This document shows, piece after piece, positions 6,417 to 12,311 of a DNA stretch of 13,317 bases. Both the position numbers and the translations under genes were made by a program. How positions within the stretch are numbered: position 1 is the stretch's first letter; each line of letters starts with the position of its first letter. Source of the DNA: Bordetella parapertussis (GTDB lineage: Bacteria; Pseudomonadota; Gammaproteobacteria; Burkholderiales; Burkholderiaceae_C); contig CAMCNE010000061.1 in the NCBI GenBank assembly GCA_945875935.1, positions 1 through 13,317 on the forward strand. The letters are read 5' to 3'. A model generated the notes under the pieces. It was not told the origin of the DNA and did not search any database. It saw only the letters and a program-made list of their open reading frames with translations.

Positions 6417-7319
6417 TCAACCGCGCGGATGGTGCGCCGCATGCAACGCCTTGAGACGCTCGCGCGCCACGTGGGTGTAGATGGTGGTGGTCGAGATGTC
6501 GGCATGGCCCAGCAGCAACTGCACTGCGCGCAGGTCGGCGCCGTGGTTGAGCAAATGGGTGGCGAAAGCGTGTCGCAGCGTGTGCGGTGACAGCGGAACC
6601 TGCACGCCACCGCGCAGCGCGTGCTGCTTGATCAGCTTCCAGAACATCTGTCGCGACATCGGCCCGCCGCGCGCGGTGACGAACAGCGCGTCGCTGACCT
6701 GAGCCTTGAGGATGGCCGCGCGCGCTTCGGCCTGGTAGCGCACCAGCCAGCTGCGCGCTTCTTCACCGAACGGCACCAGCCGCTCCTTGGCGCCCTTGCC
6801 GGTGATGCGCAAAGCGCCTTCGACCAGTCCGAGATGCACCGTCTTGAGCGTGACCAGCTCGCTCACCCGCAAGCCGCTGGCGTACATCAGCTCGAGCATG
6901 GTGCGGTCGCGCAAGCCCAAAGGCGTGTCCACGTCGGGCGCACCCAGCAACGCTTCGACCTGCAACTCGCTCAGCACCTTGGGCACGCGCAGCGTCTGGC
7001 GCGCGGCCAGCAGCTTGAGCGTGGGATCGGCATCGATCAGCCGCTCGCGCAAGGCCCAGCGAAAGTAGCGCTTGAACACGGTGAGCCGGCGGTTGCTGCT
7101 GCTGGCCTGGCTGCCGGCGTGTCGCGCCAGCGCGTACTCGCGCAGGTGGCTCTCGGTGCTCGCGTTCAAGGCCGCGCTGGCGTGATCGGCCAGCCACTGC
7201 GCGAAAAGGCTCAGGTCGCGCCGGTAGGCGGCCAGCGTGTTGGCGGCCAGACCGTCCTCGATCCACATGGCATCGATGAAGCGATCGATCGCTGCTGCGC
7301 TGTCTTGCGAAGGGGTCAT
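6417..7319 (-). CDS. xerD: Site-specific tyrosine recombinase XerD
   Basis: XerD acts with XerC and FtsK at dif to resolve chromosome dimers at division. The 300-residue product matches E. coli XerD (298) along its length, with an N-terminal SAM-like core-binding domain (about 10-95) and the catalytic domain after it. All catalytic residues are present: R151 in YASGLRVSE, K175 in TGKGAKERLVPFG, H246 and R249 in SPHTLRHAFATHLLNHGADL, H272 in LLGHADISTT and the nucleophile Y281 in IYTHV. The C-terminal tail (ALHAAHHPRG) also resembles XerD, favouring XerD over XerC or an integron/phage integrase. The ATG lacks a clear Shine-Dalgarno, but the residues after it align with E. coli XerD. It is divergent from the AEC transporter gene and no dif-like site is evident. 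Confidence 0.95.
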   Translation of the reverse strand: MTPSQDSAAAIDRFIDAMWIEDGLAANTLAAYRRDLSLFAQWLADHASAALNASTESHLREYALARHAGSQASSSNRRLTVFKRYFRWALRERLIDADPTLKLLAARQTLRVPKVLSELQVEALLGAPDVDTPLGLRDRTMLELMYASGLRVSELVTLKTVHLGLVEGALRITGKGAKERLVPFGEEARSWLVRYQAEARAAILKAQVSDALFVTARGGPMSRQMFWKLIKQHALRGGVQVPLSPHTLRHAFATHLLNHGADLRAVQLLLGHADISTTTIYTHVARERLKALHAAHHPRG

Positions 7320-7401
7320 GGGGACAGTTCGGTTGGCCCGGGCGTTGCGCTCAAGCGCGCGTCAGGATTTTGGCGGCTTGCGGCTGGCACACTCGACGGC
7401 T

Positions 7402-8301
7402 ATGTCCAACGCTCTGGTGCTGCTGCCCGACTTGCTGCTGATCATCACCGGCTTCTTGCTGTGCCGTCACACGCAACTCAACCGCACGGTGTGGGATGCG
7501 GCCGAGCGACTGACCTACCACCTGCTGTTTCCGGTGCTGCTTTTCAGCTCGATCCTGAAAAGCCCGCTGCAGCCTTCGCAAACCGCCGATCTGGCGATGG
7601 TGGGCGTGGGCACGCTGCTGTGCGGCATCGCCTTGTCATACGCCATCGGCAGGTGGCCGGGGCTCGACGCGCGACTGCATGCGTCGGGCGCTCAAACCGC
7701 ATTTCGTTTCAACTCGTTCATCGCGCTGGCGCTGGCTGAGCGGCTCGGCGGCGCCGGCTCGGTCACCTCGATGGCGCTGTTGATCGCACTGTGCGTGCCG
7801 CTTTGCAATGTGGCAGCGGTGTGGCCGCTGGCACGCCACGGCGGTCAGTCGTATCTGCGCGAGCTGGCGCGCAACCCGCTGATCCTGGGCACGCTGGCCG
7901 GCTTGCTGGCCAACCTCGGCGGTCTGCAGTTGCCCGAAGCCGTGGGCACCAGCTTGCACCGCGTGGGTCTGGCCGCCTTGCCGCTGGGCCTGATGGCCGT
8001 GGGCGCGGGTCTCAAGATCGGTGGTCTGCGCGAATCGCCAGCGCTGGCCGCCGCGCTGCTGAGCATCCGCCACGTGGCGCTGCCGCTGATCGCGATCGGG
8101 CTTTCCTCGTTGCTCGCACTGCCCCCGGCACAGCGTGCGGTGGTGGTCGGCTTTGCCGCGCTGCCCACCGCGTCGAGTGCCTATGTGCTGGCCGTTCGCA
8201 TGGGCGGCAACGGAGCGTTCGTGGCCGGGCTGGTGACGCTGTCCACGCTGCTGGGCATGGTCAGCGTGCCGCTGTGGCTGGCTGTGGGTGGACTGCGGTA
8301 G
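7402..8301 (+). CDS. AEC (auxin efflux carrier) family transporter
   Basis: A 299-residue, very hydrophobic protein with about ten predicted membrane helices, in two halves separated near residues 140-165. It starts MSNALVLLPDLLLIITGFLL and has a typical AEC pattern: a conserved LTYHLLFPVLLFSSI region near 37-51, FRFNSFIALALAERLGG in the first half and a second half with NPLILGTLAGLLANLGG, LPLGLMAVGAGLKIG and LPTASSAYVLAVRMGGN. AEC proteins export or exchange organic anions such as malate or malonate; the substrate is unknown here. The frame is open upstream into the antisense of xerD, so the ATG at 7402 was chosen because it begins the first helix. No good Shine-Dalgarno is visible; a TGG-CACACT stretch ending 9 nt upstream could be a poor extended -10. 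The 82-bp spacer to xerD shows no other convincing signal. Confidence 0.88.
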   Translation: MSNALVLLPDLLLIITGFLLCRHTQLNRTVWDAAERLTYHLLFPVLLFSSILKSPLQPSQTADLAMVGVGTLLCGIALSYAIGRWPGLDARLHASGAQTAFRFNSFIALALAERLGGAGSVTSMALLIALCVPLCNVAAVWPLARHGGQSYLRELARNPLILGTLAGLLANLGGLQLPEAVGTSLHRVGLAALPLGLMAVGAGLKIGGLRESPALAAALLSIRHVALPLIAIGLSSLLALPPAQRAVVVGFAALPTASSAYVLAVRMGGNGAFVAGLVTLSTLLGMVSVPLWLAVGGLR

Positions 8302-8320
8302 GCGGCCTGCAACAGCCGCC
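8301..8320. terminator. Hairpin between convergent AEC-transporter gene and queG
   Basis: GGCGGC (8301-8306) pairs with GCCGCC (8315-8320); with one bulged C the stem extends by TG/CA and leaves a CAA loop. It starts on the last base of the transporter stop codon and lies 5 bp from the queG stop. There is no T-tract on either side, so termination is only a guess. Confidence 0.35.
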
Positions 8321-8325
8321 GTGCG

Positions 8326-9462
8326 TCACCGGGCCAGCGCCCAGTCGATGTGCTCGCGCAAGACATCGCCAGCGCCGTCGCGCGCCGATGCCAGTGCCTG
8401 TCGAATGAGGGCGCCAAGCTCGCTTGGTAGATCCGATCGCAGCGCGTTGCCCATGGCCACGGCCAGATTGCGCTGCCAGCGGGCATGGCCGATGCGGCGG
8501 ATGGCGCTGCCTTCGGTGTGACGCAAAAAATCAGCTTCGCTCCAACGCCACAGCTCGAGCAGCGTGGCCTCGCCCAACGGCGCCCGCACATCGAAGTCGC
8601 TCAAGGCGCTGCGCTGCGCGTACTTGTTCCACGGGCACGCCAGTTGGCAGTCGTCGCAGCCATAGATGCGGTTGCCGATGGCCGCGCGAAATTCCTCGGG
8701 AATCACGCCGTCGTGCTCGATCGTCAGGTAGCTGATGCAGCGCCGGGCATCGAGCTGGTAGGGCGCCACGATGGCCTGCGTGGGGCACACATCGATGCAC
8801 GCCGTGCAGCTGCCGCAATGCCCATCGACGGCGGGGGTTACGGGCAGCGCCAGGTCCACATAGATCTCGCCCAGAAAAAACATCGACCCCGCCTCGCGGT
8901 GCAGCGCCAGCGTGTGCTTGCCGCGCCAGCCGATGCCGCTGCGCGTGGCCAACTCCACCTCGAGCACCGGCGCCGAATCGGTGAACACGCGGTGGCCAAA
9001 CGGCCCGATGGCCTGCGCGATGCGATCGGCCAGCGTCTGCAGCCGAGCCCGCAACACCTTGTGATAGTCGCGGCCGCGGGCATAGATCGACACCGTGGCC
9101 TGATCGGGGGTTCGCAGCCGTCGCCATTCGATGGCTTGCCAGTCCTGCGCGGCTGCCGCAGCGGGCTGGACACCGTTAGTTGCATCGGGTCGGGGCAGAT
9201 AGTCCATGCGCGCCGTCAGCACGCGCAGCGTGCCCGGCACCAGTTCGGCTGGGCGTGCGCGCGTCATGCCGTGGCGCTCCATGTAATGCATCGATCCATG
9301 AAAGCCCGCAGCCAGCCAGGCCTGCAGCGGCGCCTCGGCGGTGCTCAGGTCGATGTCGGCCACACCGATCTGGGAAAATCCCAAGTCATCGGCCCAGCGC
9401 TGCACCTGAGGCCACAACTGCAACGCATCCAACTCTGTTTGACCCGCACCCGCTGCGACCAT
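8326..9462 (-). CDS. queG: Epoxyqueuosine reductase
   Basis: QueG is a cobalamin- and [4Fe-4S]-dependent enzyme that reduces epoxyqueuosine to queuosine at wobble position 34 of tRNA Asp, Asn, His and Tyr. From the chosen ATG it has 378 residues. Visible are ARGRDYHKVLR (about 128-138), GIGWRGKHTLALHREAGSMF (about 176-195) with FLGEIYVDLALP next, and a ferredoxin-like domain with two Cys quartets: C216/C219/C222/C226 (CGSCTACIDVCP) and C242/C269/C272/C276 (CDDCQLACPWNKYAQ). A C-terminal HEAT-like segment follows. Compared with E. coli QueG, residues about 91-120 hold an extra Ala-rich loop. ATG at 9462 has GAGAGG a short 4-5 nt upstream; ATG at 9474, four codons earlier, lacks one and is the alternative. 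It is divergent from tsaE, so two tRNA-modification genes share one short spacer. Confidence 0.95.
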   Translation of the reverse strand: MVAAGAGQTELDALQLWPQVQRWADDLGFSQIGVADIDLSTAEAPLQAWLAAGFHGSMHYMERHGMTRARPAELVPGTLRVLTARMDYLPRPDATNGVQPAAAAAQDWQAIEWRRLRTPDQATVSIYARGRDYHKVLRARLQTLADRIAQAIGPFGHRVFTDSAPVLEVELATRSGIGWRGKHTLALHREAGSMFFLGEIYVDLALPVTPAVDGHCGSCTACIDVCPTQAIVAPYQLDARRCISYLTIEHDGVIPEEFRAAIGNRIYGCDDCQLACPWNKYAQRSALSDFDVRAPLGEATLLELWRWSEADFLRHTEGSAIRRIGHARWQRNLAVAMGNALRSDLPSELGALIRQALASARDGAGDVLREHIDWALAR

Positions 9463-9492
9463 GCACCCTCTCATCCGATACCCACGACCGGC

Positions 9493-9984
9493 ATGCCGAT
9501 CTTAGAAGCCCGAACGGTGCACTGGCCCGACGAAGCGGCATGCGCGACGACCGCGCAGTGGCTGGCCGCTCGCAGTGGCATCGCTCGTGCCTTCATCGAG
9601 CTGCACGGCACGCTGGGTGCGGGTAAGACGACCTTCACCCGCCACCTGCTGCGCGCCCTGGGCGTCACCGGCCACGTCAAGAGCCCCACCTACGCGGTGG
9701 TCGAGCCGTACTGGACGGCAGCATTCGAGGTGTGGCACTTCGACTTCTATCGCTTCGAAGACCCGCAGGAGTTCGAAGACGCCGGCTTTCGCGACGTGTT
9801 TGCCAGCGACGGCTTGAAGCTCGCCGAATGGCCAGAGCGCGCCGCCGGCTTGCTGCCCGTGTGCGATCTGCGCATCGAGATCTTGCTGCCCGAACCGCAC
9901 GGTGCCGCAGCGGACAGCGACACGCACCGCGAGGTGCGCATCGAAGCCCACACGCCTTTGGGCCTGCAACTGCTGGCTGATTGA
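9493..9984 (+). CDS. tsaE: tRNA threonylcarbamoyladenosine biosynthesis ATPase TsaE
   Basis: TsaE is the P-loop ATPase that turns over the TsaB-TsaD complex during synthesis of t6A at position 37 of ANN-decoding tRNAs. The 163-residue product has the Walker A motif GTLGAGKTT (39-47), a switch-like KSPTYAVVEPY block (63-73), the conserved HFDFYRF (82-88) with its Asp, and LAEWPERAAGLLP (110-122), all in the family's order. The size is usual (E. coli 153). The frame is open far upstream as an antisense shadow of queG, but family similarity begins only here. ATG at 9493 gives MPILEARTVHWPDEAA; no Shine-Dalgarno is seen. Its TGA overlaps the amidase ATG (TGATG), so the two are translationally coupled. 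Confidence 0.95.
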   Translation: MPILEARTVHWPDEAACATTAQWLAARSGIARAFIELHGTLGAGKTTFTRHLLRALGVTGHVKSPTYAVVEPYWTAAFEVWHFDFYRFEDPQEFEDAGFRDVFASDGLKLAEWPERAAGLLPVCDLRIEILLPEPHGAAADSDTHREVRIEAHTPLGLQLLAD

Positions 9985-11384
9985 TGAAACACCCCAAGCC
10001 AACTTCAGCGGGCGTGCCGCATCGGCGTGCAGCCATCGCCCGCATGGGTGCGCTGGTGCTGATGCTGGGCGCGAGCGAACTGGCACGCGGAGCCACCATC
10101 GTCGCGGTGCGGGTGTGGCCGGCGGCTGACTACACGCGGGTGACCATCGAGTCCGACGGCGCCCTGTCGGCGCGGCATTTCATCGCCGAAAACCCGTCGC
10201 GGCTGGTCATCGATGTGGACGGTCTCGATCTGAGTGCCGAGCTGCGCGAGCTGATCGGCAAGGTGCAAGCCGACGACCCCTACATCGCGCAGGTGCGCAT
10301 CGGCCAGTACCAGCCGCGCGTGGTGCGTCTGGTCATCGACCTCAAGCAGTCCGTCAAGCCGCAGTTGTTCTCGCTGCTGCCTGTTGCGGCCTACCGCAAC
10401 CGCATGGTGTTCGACCTGTACCCCACCCATGAGCGCGACCCGCTGCTCGCGCTGATTGGCGAAAAAGGCGACGCCGGCGAGCAGGCCGCTCAATCGGTGC
10501 GCGATGCGCTGGGCGAATTCATCGGCCAGGTCGACCGCCCGGCGTCGGCCACCCGGCCCGACAAGCCGGCGAGTGCTGCCGCGCCCTCCCCCGCTGCCAG
10601 CGCGTTGGCGTCAGGCAAAGGCTCTGCCAGCGCACCACGCACCGAGCCGCCCGCCTCATCGGCCGGGCGTGTCAACCGGCTGGTGATCGTCGCGCTCGAC
10701 CCCGGTCACGGCGGCGAAGACCCCGGCGCCATCGGCCCGAGCGGTCTGCGCGAAAAAGACGTCGTGCTGGCCGTGGCGCTGCAACTGCGCGACCGCCTGA
10801 ATGAGGTGCCCGGCATGCGCGCCATGCTCACCCGAGACGCCGACTTCTTCGTGCCGCTGCAAGACCGCGTGCGCAAGGCGCGACGGGTGCAGGCCGACCT
10901 GTTCGTGTCGATCCACGCCGACGCCTTCTTCACGCCCCAGGCCCGCGGCGCGTCGGTCTTCGCGCTCAGCTCGGGCGCGGCCAGCAGCGCCACCGCACGC
11001 TGGATGGCCAACCGCGAAAACGCCGCCGACCTGGTGGGCGGCATCAACGTGAAGGCCAAGGACGCCGAAGTCATGCGCGCCCTGCTCGACATGAGCACCA
11101 CCGCGCAGATCAAGGACAGCCTGAAGCTCGGCAGCGAGGTGCTGGGCCAGATCGGCCGCATCGGCAAGCTGCACAAAGGCAGCGTCGAGCAAGCCGGCTT
11201 CGCCGTGCTCAAGGCGCCCGACATCCCGTCCATCCTGGTCGAAACCGCCTTCATCTCGAACCCCGAGGAAGAAGCCAAGCTGCGCGATGAGCGCTATCAG
11301 GCGCAGCTGGTGGAGGCGTTGACGGTGGGGATCAAGCGGTACTTTGCGCGCAATCCGGCGTTGGCGAGGACCAGGGGGACCTGA
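9984..11384 (+). CDS. amiC: N-acetylmuramoyl-L-alanine amidase (AmiC/AmiB type, AMIN + Amidase_3)
   Basis: A periplasmic zinc amidase that cleaves the bond between MurNAc and L-Ala to split septal peptidoglycan. The 466-residue product has an RR-containing signal (PHRRAAIARMGALVLMLGAS, 12-31, Tat-like) with likely cleavage near 34-37, an AMIN domain for septal targeting (about 40-148), an Ala/Pro/Ser-rich linker (about 160-230), and an Amidase_3 domain (about 233-455). Zinc and catalytic residues are visible: H242 in LDPGHGGEDPGA, E257 in REKD, H311 in VSIHADAF and E420 in LVETAFISNPEEE. The segment 355-400 likely includes the regulatory helix that blocks the active site until EnvC/NlpD-like activation. 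ATG at 9984 is preferred over TTG at 9981 because it overlaps the tsaE stop. Position (tsaE-amidase-mutL) matches E. coli amiB; the Tat-like signal matches AmiC, so the symbol is uncertain while the function is not. Confidence 0.94.
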   Translation: MKHPKPTSAGVPHRRAAIARMGALVLMLGASELARGATIVAVRVWPAADYTRVTIESDGALSARHFIAENPSRLVIDVDGLDLSAELRELIGKVQADDPYIAQVRIGQYQPRVVRLVIDLKQSVKPQLFSLLPVAAYRNRMVFDLYPTHERDPLLALIGEKGDAGEQAAQSVRDALGEFIGQVDRPASATRPDKPASAAAPSPAASALASGKGSASAPRTEPPASSAGRVNRLVIVALDPGHGGEDPGAIGPSGLREKDVVLAVALQLRDRLNEVPGMRAMLTRDADFFVPLQDRVRKARRVQADLFVSIHADAFFTPQARGASVFALSSGAASSATARWMANRENAADLVGGINVKAKDAEVMRALLDMSTTAQIKDSLKLGSEVLGQIGRIGKLHKGSVEQAGFAVLKAPDIPSILVETAFISNPEEEAKLRDERYQAQLVEALTVGIKRYFARNPALARTRGT

Positions 11385-11401
11385 GGGGTTCCTGGTCTGG
11401 G

Positions 11402-11609
11402 GGTTCTCTGGGCGCGAGACCGCCGGGTCTTGCTTGCCGCAGCGCTGGTTCCCTGCGGGAGAGCCCGCCGGGTCTCGGCCCGGCTGCCGAGTGGCTTTGG
11501 CTCCGCCGAAACTTACCCGCCAGCCGGGGCGGACTCCCGGCGCGGTCTAACGCAAAGAACCCCGTCGCGGGCAGCGAACAAGACCCAGCGCGGTTCAACG
11601 CCAAGAACC
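11402..11609. repeat. Intergenic cluster of four related ~29-bp units, two per strand, head to head
   Basis: The 230-bp gap between amiC and dedA holds no gene. It has two plus-strand units at 11402-11430 and 11447-11475 (24 of 29 identical; both start GGTTC and end CCGCCGGGTCT), and two minus-strand units reading from 11561 and 11609 leftwards (first 21 bases 18 identical, GGTTCTT-x-GCGTT...ACCGCG). Unit spacing is 45 and 48 bp. The outermost units form imperfect inverted repeats that also share GGGTCTTG further in. The centre (11485-11530) has a partial palindrome around TTTGGCTCCGCCGAAA. A further small hairpin is GCCGGG/CCCGGC at 11467-11484. It may be a decayed copy of a dispersed Burkholderiales intergenic repeat, or serve as a terminator region for the two converging genes. 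Confidence 0.7.
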
Positions 11610-11614
11610 AGCCA

Positions 11615-12259
11615 TCAACCCAGTCGCTTGCGCCCTGCCCGCCAGCTCCCCACCAGCACCAGGGCACCGGGGATGAAGATGGCGCTCCAGATGATCTTGT
11701 CCAGATTGGCCTTGATCCACGGAATGTTGCCGAAGAGGTAGCCGGCTGTTGTGAGTCCGCCCACCCAGAGCAAGGCGCCGACCACGTCGTACACGATGAA
11801 CTTCGCGCGGTTCATCTGTGCCACGCCGGCCACAAAGGGGGCGAAGGTGCGCACGAAAGGCATGAAGCGACCGGCAACCAAGGTGATACCGCCGTATTTC
11901 TCGTAAAAGCCATGGGCCTGCTCAAAGGCCCGCTTGTTGAACCAGCGAGAGTTTTCCCACTGGAACACCCTAGGGCCGAAGTAGCTGCCCACCGCGTAGT
12001 TGGTCTGATTGCCGAGGATGGCCGCCGCGATCAGCAACGTCATGGCAATGGGCAGGCTCATGAGCCCGGTGCCGCACAGCGCGCCCACCACGAACAACAG
12101 CGAATCTCCGGGCAGGAAGGGCATCACCACCAGACCGGTCTCGGCGAAGATGATGGCAAACAGCAAGGCATAGACCCAGAACCCATAGGCCTGCACGAAG
12201 TTGGCCAGATGCACGTCGACGTGAAGGATGAAGTCGATCAAGGTCGCGAAGATTTCCAT
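11615..12259 (-). CDS. dedA: DedA family membrane protein
   Basis: DedA proteins are inner-membrane proteins linked to undecaprenyl-phosphate or phospholipid flipping and to membrane-potential and pH homeostasis. The 214-residue product matches E. coli DedA well: FILHVDVHLA (10-19), IIFAETGLVVMPFLPGDSLL (36-55) with the acidic residues E40 and D52 that are important in YqjA/YghB, FYEKYGGITLVAGRFMPFVR (118-137) with R131 and R137, and TFAPFVAGVAQM (138-149). Four to five hydrophobic segments are evident. GNQTNY (83-88) replaces the GDxxNY common in relatives. It has no Shine-Dalgarno; a CATAAT -10 ends 8 nt before the ATG, so its mRNA may be nearly leaderless. It lies opposite to amiC and mutL, inside an otherwise conserved amidase-mutL pair. 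A link to UppS products in the same window is an interesting functional association, not evidence of co-regulation. Confidence 0.94.
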   Translation of the reverse strand: MEIFATLIDFILHVDVHLANFVQAYGFWVYALLFAIIFAETGLVVMPFLPGDSLLFVVGALCGTGLMSLPIAMTLLIAAAILGNQTNYAVGSYFGPRVFQWENSRWFNKRAFEQAHGFYEKYGGITLVAGRFMPFVRTFAPFVAGVAQMNRAKFIVYDVVGALLWVGGLTTAGYLFGNIPWIKANLDKIIWSAIFIPGALVLVGSWRAGRKRLG

Positions 12260-12267
12260 GGGCGCGG

Positions 12268-12273
12268 ATTATG
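12268..12273 (-). promoter_or_regulatory. -10 box for dedA
   Basis: CATAAT on the minus strand matches five of six bases of TATAAT and ends 8 nt before the dedA ATG. Transcription would then begin within a base or two of the start codon, giving a leaderless or nearly leaderless mRNA. No convincing -35 is seen. Confidence 0.5.
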
Positions 12274-12274
12274 G

Positions 12275-12305
12275 TTGGCCCCCTGTGACAGGGCGTTTCT
12301 ACAAT
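12275..12305 (+). promoter_or_regulatory. mutL promoter with leaderless geometry
   Basis: TACAAT (12300-12305) is a five-of-six match to the -10 consensus and ends 6 nt before the mutL ATG at 12312, so the predicted first transcribed base falls at the start codon itself. The only -35 candidate is TTGGCC (12275-12280), with a long 19-nt spacer. No Shine-Dalgarno precedes the ATG, which fits leaderless translation. Confidence 0.55.
12281..12293. promoter_or_regulatory. Operator-like palindrome between dedA and mutL
   Basis: CCCTGT-G-ACAGGG is a perfect 6+6 palindrome with a single central base. It falls inside the mutL -35/-10 spacer and upstream of the dedA -10, where a bound protein could affect both promoters. 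No factor is recognised. Confidence 0.4.
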
Positions 12306-12311
12306 CGATCG

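Noticed and set aside
6417..7319. XerD as the integrase of a mobile element or integron
   Set aside because: Length, all motif positions and the C-terminal tail match housekeeping XerD; no att sites or cargo genes are nearby.
7320..7401. Promoter or operator in the xerD/AEC-transporter divergent spacer
   Set aside because: Only poor -10-like matches and no convincing -35, palindrome or ribosome site were found.
8485..9492. Apparent N-terminal 336-codon extension of tsaE
   Set aside because: It is the antisense of queG; TsaE similarity and normal size begin at the ATG at 9493.
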